Source of the DNA: Chromobacterium sp. IIBBL 290-4
Lineage (GTDB): Bacteria > Pseudomonadota > Gammaproteobacteria > Burkholderiales > Chromobacteriaceae
Length of the DNA: 64,000 nucleotides
Assembly (NCBI RefSeq): GCF_024207115.1
Contig: NZ_CP100128.1
Location: forward strand, 1,922,001 to 1,986,000
Direction of reading: 5' to 3'
Shown: positions 27,168 through 35,559 of the stretch, one piece after another
Layout of the letters: each line of letters opens with the position of its first letter
Numbering within the stretch: position 1 is the stretch's first letter
The notes under the pieces: model-generated
The model's database searches: none
Told to the model about the DNA's origin: nothing
Seen by the model: the letters and a program-made list of their open reading frames with translations, nothing else
Translations under genes and position numbers: made by a program

Positions 27168-27382
27168 GGCCTGTTTGGCGTCAATACATGAATATCGGCT
27201 AGGCGATACGAGTTCCATCGGCATTCCGCGTATGACTTTGTTGGCCCGCGCTGCGCGTGCTGCGGCGCTCTGCCAGCGGGCCGCAGCCTCTCCTTGCCGG
27301 GCGACTGGCTAGACGCCGCCGCTGATGGTAGGCTTGGCCGTTTTTCAGCCCGGTTTTGGGCAAGCGGTCGCGGGAGGGGGAG

Positions 27383-27862
27383 ATGGTGAGACGAGTGATA
27401 TGGCTTGTCCTGGCGCTGTTCTGGATGGGACAGGTCCAGGCTCAGGACTTGTTGGTGGTGACGGGCAAGATCGGGGCGAGCAACGACCCCAACGGCAACA
27501 CTTATCATTTCAGCGAGCAGGCCCTGCTGCGCCTGCCGCAGTACACCATCAAGACCCGCACCACCTGGACGCCTACTTCCGCCTTCACCGGTCCCCGCTT
27601 GGCGGACGTGCTCAACGCCGTGAAGGCGAAGGGGCATAAAGTGGATGTCGTCACCTATGACGAGTTCCGGGTCAGCATTCCGCTCAGCGATCTGGACCGC
27701 TACCGCCCCGTTCTGGCGCATACGGTGGATGGGAAGCGGCTCAAGCGCAGCGATTTCGGCCCCCTGTGGCTGATGTATCCGGTCAGCGATTTTCCTGAAC
27801 TGCAGCAAGTCCGCTCCGACGCCAAGCTGGCTTGGCAGATCAAGGCGCTGGTGGTGTATTGA
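27383..27862 (+). CDS. Periplasmic SUOX-fold (molybdopterin-binding-like) protein lacking the cysteine
   Basis: 159 residues. Signal peptide about 1-20 (cleavage near VQAQ). The remainder (GPRLADVLNAVKAKG, VVTYDEFRVSIPLSDL, YRPVLAH, GPLWLMYPVSDFPEL) is the compact oxidoreductase molybdopterin-binding fold seen in small periplasmic proteins next to signalling genes. There is no cysteine in the protein, so it cannot ligate molybdenum as sulfite oxidase does. GGAGGGGGAG just before the ATG at 27383 fixes the start. Its stop overlaps the kinase start (TGATG), so it probably works with that kinase, perhaps as a ligand-sensing partner (inference). Confidence 0.8.
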   Translation: MVRRVIWLVLALFWMGQVQAQDLLVVTGKIGASNDPNGNTYHFSEQALLRLPQYTIKTRTTWTPTSAFTGPRLADVLNAVKAKGHKVDVVTYDEFRVSIPLSDLDRYRPVLAHTVDGKRLKRSDFGPLWLMYPVSDFPELQQVRSDAKLAWQIKALVVY

Positions 27863-29253
27863 TGAGCGCCGGCATTCGCAGGTCGCAGGGCTGGCAGTGG
27901 CTGGCCTATCTATTCCTGGCTGTGCTGCTGCCCATGCTCTGTTTTTTCTATGTGCAGAGCACGCTGTTTTCCAAGCAGGTGCTGGAGCAGGCGGCGGGGC
28001 CGGGCGAAGGCTACTATTGGGCGGCGTCCCAGTACCGCTATGCGATACAGCGGATGAATATCGAACTGTCGGCTTACTCTTTGAAAGAGGAAAGCTACGA
28101 AGAGCTGATGCTGGCGCATGATGTGCTGCGCTCCAAGTACTTGGTGCTCAGCCGCTCGGTGTCGCCGCAGCTGGGCACGGTGCAGGAATACGTGGGCTTG
28201 CTGCATCGCAGCGAAGCTTTCATGCGCGAGGTGGACAAGCTCTTGCCGCTGGTGCGCGACAACCCCGGCGCCGCCATCGCGCTGCGGCGCGAATTCCGCG
28301 ACATGACGCCTGTCATCGCCGATCTGGTCATCGCCGCGCACGACGAAGAGGTCAAGCTGCGCGATATCTCCATCAACCAGACCATGCGGCTGCGGCATTT
28401 CGCCTTGATCAGCCTGATCACCTGGGCCTTGTTGGCCATCTTCCTGGGTTGGGAGCTGTGGAAGGCGATCCGCCGCCAGGAGGTCATCGAGCTGCAGCGC
28501 GAGGCCATCCTGGCGGAACGGCAGGCGCACGAGGAGGCGGTGCGGATGGCGCTGGCGCGCTCCACCCTGCTGTCCACGGTCAGCCATGAGGTCTTGACCC
28601 CTCTGCACACCATCCAGGGCGGCGTCGAGCTGCTGGGCGAGATGGTGCGCAATCCGCGGGTGGGGCGCACCTTGGCCAATGTGCGGACGGCGGCCGATTA
28701 TTTGTCGCAATTGATGCAGGACTTGCTGGACATGGGGCGCCTGGATGCCGGGCGGATGATGCTGCGGCCTGGCGCATTCCGCGCCGATCAGCTGGTGGCC
28801 AGCGTGGTGGGCGAGTTTCGTCCGGTGGCGGAAGCCAGAGGCTTGAGCCTGGCGTTTGAGGGTTGCGGGTTGGTCCGGCCGGTGTATGCCGACGCCACCC
28901 GTTTCCGGCAAATCGTCAGCAATCTGATTTCCAATGCCGTCCGTTATACCGACGAGGGCGGCATCCGGGTCGCGTTGAGTTATGAGTCCGGGACGGACGA
29001 CAGCTGGCTGTTGGTGACGGTCAGCGATACCGGGATAGGCATACCCGAATCGGAGCAAGCCGGGCTGTTCGAGCCCTTCGTCCAACTGGCCAACGGCGGG
29101 CCGCGCGGCGGCGCCGGCATGGGGCTGGCGATCGTGGCCAGGATAGCGGTGCTGATGAATGGCGGCGTGCGCCTGGTCAGCAGCGCGCCGGGGAAGGGAT
29201 CGGTATTCGAGATCCGGCTGCCGCTGCTGTGGGCGCCGGATGCGGCGGCTTAA
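27862..29253 (+). CDS. Membrane sensor histidine kinase
   Basis: 463 residues. Helix 1 at about 13-33, a ~150-residue helical periplasmic domain, helix 2 at about 180-198, then a short coiled coil and the kinase core. Phospho-acceptor His242 is in TVSHEVLTPLHT. The N box is RQIVSNLISNAVRYT, the G1 box VSDTGIGIPESE, and the G2 box GAGMGLAIVARI. No receiver domain is fused. It is coupled to the SUOX-fold gene upstream, and its stop overlaps the stop of the convergent HTH/receiver gene. Confidence 0.93.
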   Translation: MSAGIRRSQGWQWLAYLFLAVLLPMLCFFYVQSTLFSKQVLEQAAGPGEGYYWAASQYRYAIQRMNIELSAYSLKEESYEELMLAHDVLRSKYLVLSRSVSPQLGTVQEYVGLLHRSEAFMREVDKLLPLVRDNPGAAIALRREFRDMTPVIADLVIAAHDEEVKLRDISINQTMRLRHFALISLITWALLAIFLGWELWKAIRRQEVIELQREAILAERQAHEEAVRMALARSTLLSTVSHEVLTPLHTIQGGVELLGEMVRNPRVGRTLANVRTAADYLSQLMQDLLDMGRLDAGRMMLRPGAFRADQLVASVVGEFRPVAEARGLSLAFEGCGLVRPVYADATRFRQIVSNLISNAVRYTDEGGIRVALSYESGTDDSWLLVTVSDTGIGIPESEQAGLFEPFVQLANGGPRGGAGMGLAIVARIAVLMNGGVRLVSSAPGKGSVFEIRLPLLWAPDAAA

Positions 29254-30164
29254 CGGGCTTCGCCGCCAGGCTCTTGCTCTCTCAGATCTTTTTTCAGCTG
29301 CGCGACGATGGGTTTGAACAAACCGGTCTTCTGGAAGTAGCGCACGCCGTGGCGATCGATCGCGCGTTCGATTTCCGCCTCGCTGGCTTCGCCGGTGATC
29401 AGCATTATGGGCGTGTCGGGCGGCAGGGTGCGGCGGATCTCCTCGATCAGCGGCTCGGTGTTTTCGCCCTGGCCCATAGACCAATCCAGCACGAAGGCGT
29501 CGTAGCGGGTGGTTTGCAGCGCGGCGCGCGCCGCCGCCGTGCCGGTGAAGGTGTCGGCGAGGAAGCCGGCCTGCTCCAGAAAGCTCTGCATCACTTCCGC
29601 GGTTTCCGCTCTATCGTCGACAACGGCCACGCGATGATTGTTCAGGCCGGATTCCACCATCAAACAGGCGATCACCGGGCGTAATTCGCATGCTCCCGGC
29701 GCATCGCCTTGCAGGCCGAACCACCATTCGCCGCTGTCCTGGCAGCGCCAGGCGACATTCCGTGCATTATTCGCACGTTCTATCTTCCCAAGCCAAACAA
29801 TGCAGCTGTCCATACCTTCTGCCGGTTGCCAGGCTCGCGCGCTTGTGGCGAAGAGCTCATCCGATGCCAGGCCCTCCATGCGCAAGGTGGCGGACAGGCT
29901 TTGGCTTTGAAAGGCCGCGGCTTCTTCCTGGCTGGAGGAAGTCAGACCCAACAGGTAGTCGGATGAGCAGGAGAGCGCGCCGGCAACCTTGGCAAGTTCT
30001 TCAATATTCAGGGCAATTCCGCCGCGCAGCTTGCGATTGGCGCTGGATAGATCGATCTCCAGCAGGTTCTTCAGCCAGACATTGCGTTCCCGCTCGGCAA
30101 TGCCCCGCAGTTCAAGCAACTGTGTGAGCCGAGATAGGAACAGCGGCTTGAAATCATCGGTCAT
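29250..30164 (-). CDS. Response regulator with N-terminal BetR-like HTH and C-terminal receiver
   Basis: 304 residues from the ATG at 30164, which follows CGGAGC; a longer frame upstream lacks a site. Residues about 5-75 look like a BetR/lambda-repressor-type HTH (FLSRLTQLLELRG, LSSANRKLRGG, LNIEELAKVAGAL). A ~100-residue middle region is unassigned. The receiver runs about 176-300 with acidic pair Asp183/Asp184, phospho-acceptor Asp227 in FVLDWSM and Lys279. DNA binding at the N-terminus and a C-terminal receiver is the reverse of the common order. It is convergent with the kinase and likely its partner. Confidence 0.85.
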   Translation of the reverse strand: MTDDFKPLFLSRLTQLLELRGIAERERNVWLKNLLEIDLSSANRKLRGGIALNIEELAKVAGALSCSSDYLLGLTSSSQEEAAAFQSQSLSATLRMEGLASDELFATSARAWQPAEGMDSCIVWLGKIERANNARNVAWRCQDSGEWWFGLQGDAPGACELRPVIACLMVESGLNNHRVAVVDDRAETAEVMQSFLEQAGFLADTFTGTAAARAALQTTRYDAFVLDWSMGQGENTEPLIEEIRRTLPPDTPIMLITGEASEAEIERAIDRHGVRYFQKTGLFKPIVAQLKKDLREQEPGGEAR

Positions 30165-30253
30165 CAACGAGCTCCGGGCAGGGTGCGAGGGGTGCGAAAT
30201 CCTAGCAGCAATTCCAGGGAGTGACAAACTGGCAACACTCAACTACAGAATAG

Positions 30254-30281
30254 TTTGCATATTTCGCATGATCTATGCAAA
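30254..30281. promoter_or_regulatory. Perfect 8-bp dyad upstream of the HTH/receiver gene
   Basis: TTTGCATA and TATGCAAA are separated by 12 bases, about 90 bases upstream of the regulator's start. The spacing (20 bases centre to centre) fits two adjacent helical turns. It is a plausible autoregulatory operator for the HTH protein. This stretch is markedly AT-rich compared with its surroundings. Confidence 0.4.
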
Positions 30282-30289
30282 ATATGTGC

Positions 30290-30611
30290 GGTAAGTGCAC
30301 ACTCTCTTTGGCCACCAGCGGTATCTGGCGGGCGAGGGGAAGCCCCGGTTAATTTTTGGATGGTAGTGTTGGGGCGCGGGCATGACCATTTTTGGTAGTT
30401 TCCATTTTTGAGTGATCTCGTATTGTTTAGCGGCATTTCTTGGCTGATTCGTGTTGCAATCAGGGCACGGCTTTGTCGTCGGTCGAGCGTCTCTCACTCA
30501 GCCTGGTTCGGGAAAGGTTAGGGGTTTCTGAACAAGGCCGGAGACGAATGGCGGCTGTGCGGCAAAGCCGGTTGGCCTAAAGGGCTGCGGTGGATTGCCG
30601 CACTTTTTTTT
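30290..30611 (+). ncRNA. Possible small RNA ending in a strong intrinsic terminator
   Basis: From 30165 to 30651 I find no convincing gene, yet the plus strand has an unmistakable terminator at 30557-30611: GTGCGGCAA pairs with TTGCCGCAC, with an inner AGCC/GGGCT stem, followed by eight T residues. Nothing on the plus strand upstream for 1.3 kb needs it, because the preceding gene is antisense and the kinase ends at 29253. A short transcript starting somewhere after about 30290 is the simplest explanation. The 5' end is a guess. Confidence 0.35.
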
Positions 30612-30651
30612 ATGCGTTTGCTATTAAAACATAGCTATCAAGAAATAGATT

Positions 30652-31089
30652 ATGTCTAATATCTCGCTTCTTCCGGCTGATGCGACCCGCTTGAGCCAGC
30701 AATTGATGAACTTGGCCCGCAAGCTGCGCAAGCCTGCCGCCGAGGATGTATTGCCCATGGGGCTGTTGTCCGTGCTGACCGCGATAGATCGGGCGGACGG
30801 CGAGGCGACGCCTTCCCAATTATCCCGCAGCGAGGGCATGCGTTCGTCCAATCTGGCCAGCGCCCTGCGCGAGCTGGAGGAGGAAGGGCTGATTTTGCGC
30901 CGCCCCGATCTGGTGGATGGCCGCAAGACGCGCTTGAGCGTGTCTGAGGCCGGCAGGGCGGCCTTGCAACGCAATCGCCTGCTGCGCGATGGCTGGCTGT
31001 TGGAGGCGATGCGCGAGCTGGACGAGGACGAGCTTGCCGTCTTGTTGCGCGCGGGTCCGCTGATGGAAAAATTGGCCGTCGCTAACTGA
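30652..31089 (+). CDS. MarR-family transcriptional regulator
   Basis: 145 residues, the usual length. The winged-helix core is visible: TPSQLSRSEGMRSSNLAS as the recognition region, ALRELEEEGLILRRPD and the wing DGRKTRLSVSEAGRA. It is probably a dimeric repressor responding to a small aromatic ligand. The isochorismatase-fold gene follows 20 bases later and is the likely target or partner. It begins 40 bases after the terminator at 30611, leaving little room for its promoter. Confidence 0.92.
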   Translation: MSNISLLPADATRLSQQLMNLARKLRKPAAEDVLPMGLLSVLTAIDRADGEATPSQLSRSEGMRSSNLASALRELEEEGLILRRPDLVDGRKTRLSVSEAGRAALQRNRLLRDGWLLEAMRELDEDELAVLLRAGPLMEKLAVAN

Positions 31090-31109
31090 TTCTTCATGGA
31101 GGATGCCGC

Positions 31110-31682
31110 GTGAAAACAGCGCTGCTGACCTTGGATTACATCCTGGATATCGTCGATCCGACTCGCCCCGCCGCGCGTTGCGGCGCGCATGCCGCCGAAC
31201 GCGGCGTGATCGATGAGGCGAATCGCGCCATCGCGCTGGCCCGCTCCCGCGGTTGGCCGGTGATTCATGTCAAGCTGGGCTTCTCTCCCTCTTATATCGA
31301 AATGCCGCAAGGCTCGCCCTTTTTCAGCCGCGCGGCGGCGCTTGGCGTTTTCAATCTGGAGGGCGAGGGGACGCGTTTTCATCCGCAGCTGGATGTGCGC
31401 CCGGAAGACGCCGTCGTGGTGAAGCACCGCGTCAGCGCGTTTTATGCGACGGCGCTGGAAGCCATCCTGCGCGCCCATGGAGTTGAACGATTGGTGATCG
31501 CCGGCGTCAGCAGCACCTGGGCGGTGCAGGCGGCGGCGCGGGACGCGCACGACAGGGACTACCGCGTGCTGGTGCTGGAGCCGGCTTGCGCGGCAGCCAG
31601 CGACGAGGAGCATCAAGTCAGCATGCGGCAACTGGCGGCCATCGCCGGCGTCGTCTCGCAGGCGGAGCTGGAGTCTTTGTAA
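31110..31682 (+). CDS. Isochorismatase-fold protein lacking the catalytic cysteine
   Basis: 190 residues with the isochorismatase/nicotinamidase fold. Asp9 (LLTLDYILD) and Lys105 (VVKHRVSAF) of the usual triad are present. In the block that normally reads GVxTxxCV, this protein has GVSSTWAV, so the nucleophilic Cys is Ala138. Isochorismatases such as PhzD also lack a nucleophilic cysteine, so vinyl-ether hydrolysis rather than amidase activity is possible; loss of activity is the alternative. The start is GTG at 31110 with GGAGG seven bases upstream. It probably forms an operon with the MarR gene. Confidence 0.85.
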   Translation: MKTALLTLDYILDIVDPTRPAARCGAHAAERGVIDEANRAIALARSRGWPVIHVKLGFSPSYIEMPQGSPFFSRAAALGVFNLEGEGTRFHPQLDVRPEDAVVVKHRVSAFYATALEAILRAHGVERLVIAGVSSTWAVQAAARDAHDRDYRVLVLEPACAAASDEEHQVSMRQLAAIAGVVSQAELESL

Positions 31683-31710
31683 TCCACGCCGGCGGCGCGG
31701 CGGATTCTAA

Positions 31711-34700
31711 TCAGATAGGCGAGGCGGCGGCTGTTTGCATGGCCGTCAGCCTGGCCGTCATTTGCTCCTCCGGCAAGGGCGTGCCCAGCAGGTAGCCCTG
31801 CATCGCTTCGCAGCCCAGGCTTTGCAGATAACTCTGCTGGTTTTCGTTCTCCACCCCTTCCGCCAACGTTTCCATGCCCAGCGCGCCCGCCAGATGAACG
31901 ATGGCGCTGACGATGGCGGCGTTTTCCTCATCGCCGGGCAGATCCATGATGAAGGAGCGGTCTATCTTGACCGTGTCCGGCGCGAAGCGTTTCAGATAGG
32001 CCAGGCTGGAGTAGCCGGTGCCGAAATCATCCACCGACAGCCTGACGCCCATCGCCTTGATCACAGCCAGCTGGCGCGAGGCCAGGTCGGCATCGGCCAT
32101 CAGCGTGCTTTCCGTCACCTCCAGCTCCAGGCAGTGGCCTGGCAGCTTGTGTTGCTGCAACGCTTCGCGCACGTCGTCGATGAAATCGTGGCGCATCAGT
32201 TGATGCGCCGAGACGTTGACGGCCACCCGGATCGGCCCCAATCCCGCGCGCAGCCAGCGGCTGGCCTGTTGGCAGGCCTCATTCAATACCCAGCGACCCA
32301 GCGGCACGATCAGGCCGGTGTCCTCCGCCACAGGAATGAAGCGGCTCGGCATGATCAGCCCCTGCTCCGGATCGCGCCAGCGCAGCAGCGCTTCGCAGCC
32401 CAGCAGCCTGCGTCCGCCCATATCGTATTGCGGCTGGTAGACCAGATACAGCTGGTTCTGCTCCATCGCCCGGCGCAGCCGGTTTTCCACCAGCAATCGC
32501 TCCGCCACTTGCGCGTTCATCTCGCGGGTATAGAAGCGGAAAGTGTTCCGGCCATGCGCCTTGGCGTGGTACATCGCCAGATCGGCGTTCATCAGCAGGT
32601 TCTGGATATCGTTGCCGTCGTCCGGCATCAGGCTGATGCCTATGCTGCAACTGACCACCAGCGAGTGGCTGCCAATCTGGAACGGCTGTTGCATGGTGCG
32701 CAAGATGCGTTCGGCGATCTGCGCCGCCTCGCTAGGCTGGTGGATGGAGGGCAGGATCAGCACGAACTCGTCGCCGCCGGTGCGGCCGACGGTATCCAGT
32801 CCGCGCACCGAGGCCGCCAGCCGGCGCGCCACTTCCTTCAGCAGCTCGTCGCCGGCGCTGTGGCCCAGGGTGTCGTTGATGTTCTTGAAATGGTCCAGAT
32901 CGACGAACAGCACCGCCAGCTGGCTGTGCTGCAGCTCCGCCTGGCGGATGGCCTGATGGAGGCGGTCATTGACCAGCACGCGGTTGGGCAGGTCGGTCAG
33001 CGCGTCGTATTCCGCCATGTGCTGGACCTTGGCCTCTTGCTCCTTGCGTTCGGTGATGTCGGCGAACAAGGAAATGAAATGGCTGATTTCGCCTTGATTG
33101 TCGCGCAATACGGTGATGTTCACCCAGCAGGGAAACTGTTCGCCATCCTGGCGGCGATTCCAGATTTCGCCGGTCCAGTGGCCGCGCTGCAGCAGCATTT
33201 CCCACATCTGGCGGTAGAAGGCGGCGTCATGGCGGCCGGAGGCCAGCAATGACGGCTTCTGGCCGCGCGCCTGGGCTTCGCTATAGCCGGTGATATGGGA
33301 GAAGGCGCGGTTGACGGTGAGGATGCGGTTGTCCGGATCGGTGATCAGAATGGCTTCGTTGCTGGATTCGAACACCTGGGCCGCCAGCCTGAGCTGGCGC
33401 TCGGTCTGGCGGCGGCCGCTGATGTCGCGCGCGGAGGCGCACAGGTAACGCTCTCCTTCGTAGATCAGCTCGGTCAGCGTGATTTCCAGGTGCTGGCTTT
33501 CACCGCAGGCGATTTCAAAGGTGAGCGGATAATTGCCGGGCGGGTGGCGGAATAGTTGCTCCGTCAACTGCGGCTGCTGGCGCAGCGCCTGGTTGCAATA
33601 GACAACCTCGCCCTGGGTATTGCGCAGCGCCACCATGTCGGTGGCGTTGTCGATCATGAAGTGGCTGAGCCGCAATTCGCGCGCCTGCTCCTTCAGCGAC
33701 AGATGGCTCATCGCCAGATCGTGCTGATAGCGCCGCACCAGCGTGTCGACCCAGCGCACGAAATACCAGCAGAACAGGCCGGCGCACAGCATGGCGATCA
33801 GCGTCATGCCCAGCGTGGCGGCGATCCGTTCCGCCAGCCGGCCTTTCAGCCTTTGCGCGGCGCGCAGGCTGTCGTCCTGTATGGTTTGCACCTTGAGGCT
33901 GGCCACCAGGGTCCAGTCCCAACCCGGCAGCAGCTTGCTGTAGGCCAGGTAGGCGATATTGCCCATGCCGGCGCTGTCGGGGCGGGTGAATTCGATATAG
34001 CCGCCGCGCTTGCCCTGGTTGATCAGCTGTTCGACGCGGGCGCGCTCGTCTGCCGCCAGTTGGCGGTAAGGTTTGCCGACCAGGGAGGGCTGGCTGGGGT
34101 AGAGGCGGATGATGCCCTGGCGGTCGATGATCATCAGCTCGCCGCCTTCCTGGTTGAAGCGCATCCGCGACAGCGTGTCCAGGCCCTGCTGTTGCAGCGA
34201 GGCCTCCACATTGCTGACGTACTCGCCGCTGCCTATCAGCCAGTTGTAGGGGTGGAAGCGGCGCGCGTAAGTGATTTTGTCGTCCATCTGCCGGTTGCCC
34301 GGCAAATACCAGCGATAGGCGGTGAAGCCGGCGCCGTCTTCGCCGCTGACCGAGTCGATCAGGTTCTTCATGATGAAGCGGCCGTGATCGTCGCGGTTTT
34401 CCAGCAAGGAGCTGCCTTCGCGCTTGGGATCGATGGGCAGCAGCACGCAATGGCCATCGAGGGTGTCGATGAAGAAATAGCCGCGGCCGTCGAAATAGCG
34501 CAAGGGCCGCAACGCTTCGATGATCAGCTTTTTCACGTCCTGCTCGCGGCGGCGGCTGTGCTCGCGGCGCCAGATGGCGTCGGCGGTGCCCCAGGCCAGG
34601 TCGACCTGCTCCTGCAACTGGCGCTTGACCGTGTCGTTGGTGCGTTCGCGCAGCGCCGAGAGCAGCAGCAGCCCGTGTTCCGCATAAGCCTGCAGGCTGC

Positions 34701-34866
34701 CGCGGGCGCGAGCCGACGCTTCCTGCTCGATGTTTTGCCGGCCGGATTGGAAGTCGTGCCAGCTCATCGCCAGGAAATAGCTGGTCAATGTCAGCGCCAG
34801 CGCAAACACGATGGCCAGGGTGCCGAACAATTGCAGGCGCGACAGTCTGGCTTGATTCAACTCCAT
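31711..34866 (-). CDS. Cache-PAS-PAS-GGDEF-EAL c-di-GMP enzyme
   Basis: 1051 residues. Helix 1 at about 11-33; a periplasmic Cache sensor region (about 40-340) with DGRGYFFIDTLDGHCVL and YRWYLPGN; helix 2 near 355; two PAS domains (about 400-500 and 505-620); GGDEF with intact GGDEF motif (VGRTGGDEFVLIL); EAL with CEALLRW and DDFGTGYSSL. Both catalytic motifs are intact, so it could make or degrade c-di-GMP; proteins of this layout often act mainly as phosphodiesterases. The Cache domain suggests a small periplasmic ligand. Transcribed alone, converging on the isochorismatase-like gene. Confidence 0.93.
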   Translation of the reverse strand: MELNQARLSRLQLFGTLAIVFALALTLTSYFLAMSWHDFQSGRQNIEQEASARARGSLQAYAEHGLLLLSALRERTNDTVKRQLQEQVDLAWGTADAIWRREHSRRREQDVKKLIIEALRPLRYFDGRGYFFIDTLDGHCVLLPIDPKREGSSLLENRDDHGRFIMKNLIDSVSGEDGAGFTAYRWYLPGNRQMDDKITYARRFHPYNWLIGSGEYVSNVEASLQQQGLDTLSRMRFNQEGGELMIIDRQGIIRLYPSQPSLVGKPYRQLAADERARVEQLINQGKRGGYIEFTRPDSAGMGNIAYLAYSKLLPGWDWTLVASLKVQTIQDDSLRAAQRLKGRLAERIAATLGMTLIAMLCAGLFCWYFVRWVDTLVRRYQHDLAMSHLSLKEQARELRLSHFMIDNATDMVALRNTQGEVVYCNQALRQQPQLTEQLFRHPPGNYPLTFEIACGESQHLEITLTELIYEGERYLCASARDISGRRQTERQLRLAAQVFESSNEAILITDPDNRILTVNRAFSHITGYSEAQARGQKPSLLASGRHDAAFYRQMWEMLLQRGHWTGEIWNRRQDGEQFPCWVNITVLRDNQGEISHFISLFADITERKEQEAKVQHMAEYDALTDLPNRVLVNDRLHQAIRQAELQHSQLAVLFVDLDHFKNINDTLGHSAGDELLKEVARRLAASVRGLDTVGRTGGDEFVLILPSIHQPSEAAQIAERILRTMQQPFQIGSHSLVVSCSIGISLMPDDGNDIQNLLMNADLAMYHAKAHGRNTFRFYTREMNAQVAERLLVENRLRRAMEQNQLYLVYQPQYDMGGRRLLGCEALLRWRDPEQGLIMPSRFIPVAEDTGLIVPLGRWVLNEACQQASRWLRAGLGPIRVAVNVSAHQLMRHDFIDDVREALQQHKLPGHCLELEVTESTLMADADLASRQLAVIKAMGVRLSVDDFGTGYSSLAYLKRFAPDTVKIDRSFIMDLPGDEENAAIVSAIVHLAGALGMETLAEGVENENQQSYLQSLGCEAMQGYLLGTPLPEEQMTARLTAMQTAAASPI

Positions 34867-34972
34867 CAGAATCTCATGGCGACGACAAGGGATAGCCAGT
34901 ATACGGGATTCTCCTGAATGTCATGAAAAATTGTCGGGCGGAGGAAGCGCTTTTCCGTTAAAATCGCGCCCG

Positions 34973-35430
34973 GAAGTCAGTCAGACAATCGCCGCGCCCG
35001 CAAGGGCGGGGAGGAAAGTCCGGGCTCCATAGAGCAGGATGCCGGCTAACGGCCGGGCGCCGCGAGGCGACGGAAAGTGGAACAGAGAGCTGAACCGCCG
35101 ATGGCCGGACTTGTCGACCGCAAGGTCGACAAAGTCTTTTCGAAGGGCTAGTCCCGACGAAAACCCGCAAGGGCGGATCAGGCAAGGGTGAAAAGGTGTA
35201 CCGGGAGGCGCAAGCCGGCCCGGACAGGCGGGGCAACCCGCCTGCGGTAAGAGCGCACCGCGGACGTGGCGACACGGACGGCAGGCTAAACCCCATCCGG
35301 AGCAAGACCAAATAGGGGGGCGCTAACGCGGCTCGCGTTGTCCCCGGGTAGGTTGCTTGAGCCTGTCGGCAACGGCAGGCCTAGAGGAATGATTGTCCAA
35401 CGACAGAACCCGGCTTATCGACTGACTTCC
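34973..35430 (+). ncRNA. rnpB: RNase P RNA, class A
   Basis: RNA subunit of ribonuclease P, which trims the 5' leader of tRNAs. The conserved CRI segment GAGGAAAGTCCGGGCTCC is at about 35010-35028, the AGGGTGAAAAGGTG block near 35186, and CRV near the 3' end in ACAGAACCCGGCTTATCG. The 5' GAAGTCAGTC pairs with the 3' GACTGACTTCC (P1), which defines ends near 34973 and 35430. A TAAAAT at 34959-34964 is a suitable -10. Confidence 0.97.
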
Positions 35431-35467
35431 ACCCAATTCCCGAGCCGATTATTTTCGGCTATCGAAC

Positions 35468-35511
35468 TTGCTTAAAAAATAAGCAAAAATTTTTCCCGCC
35501 CCGCGGGAAAA
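35468..35511 (+). terminator. Two tandem hairpins after rnpB, before dusB
   Basis: TTGCTTA/TAAGCAA followed by AAATTTTT, then TTTTCCCGC/GCGGGAAAA with a CCC loop. The first may end rnpB. TATACAAT directly after the second (35514-35521) looks like a -10 for dusB. Confidence 0.5.
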
Positions 35512-35559
35512 GCTATACAATACCGACCCTTCCCAGTCTTTACTTGTCATTTATTCGTC

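Noticed and set aside
30239..30497. Short minus-strand frames (65 and 74 codons) in the gap before the MarR gene
   Set aside because: No start sites or motifs, and they run through the AT-rich dyad region; a non-coding interpretation fits better.
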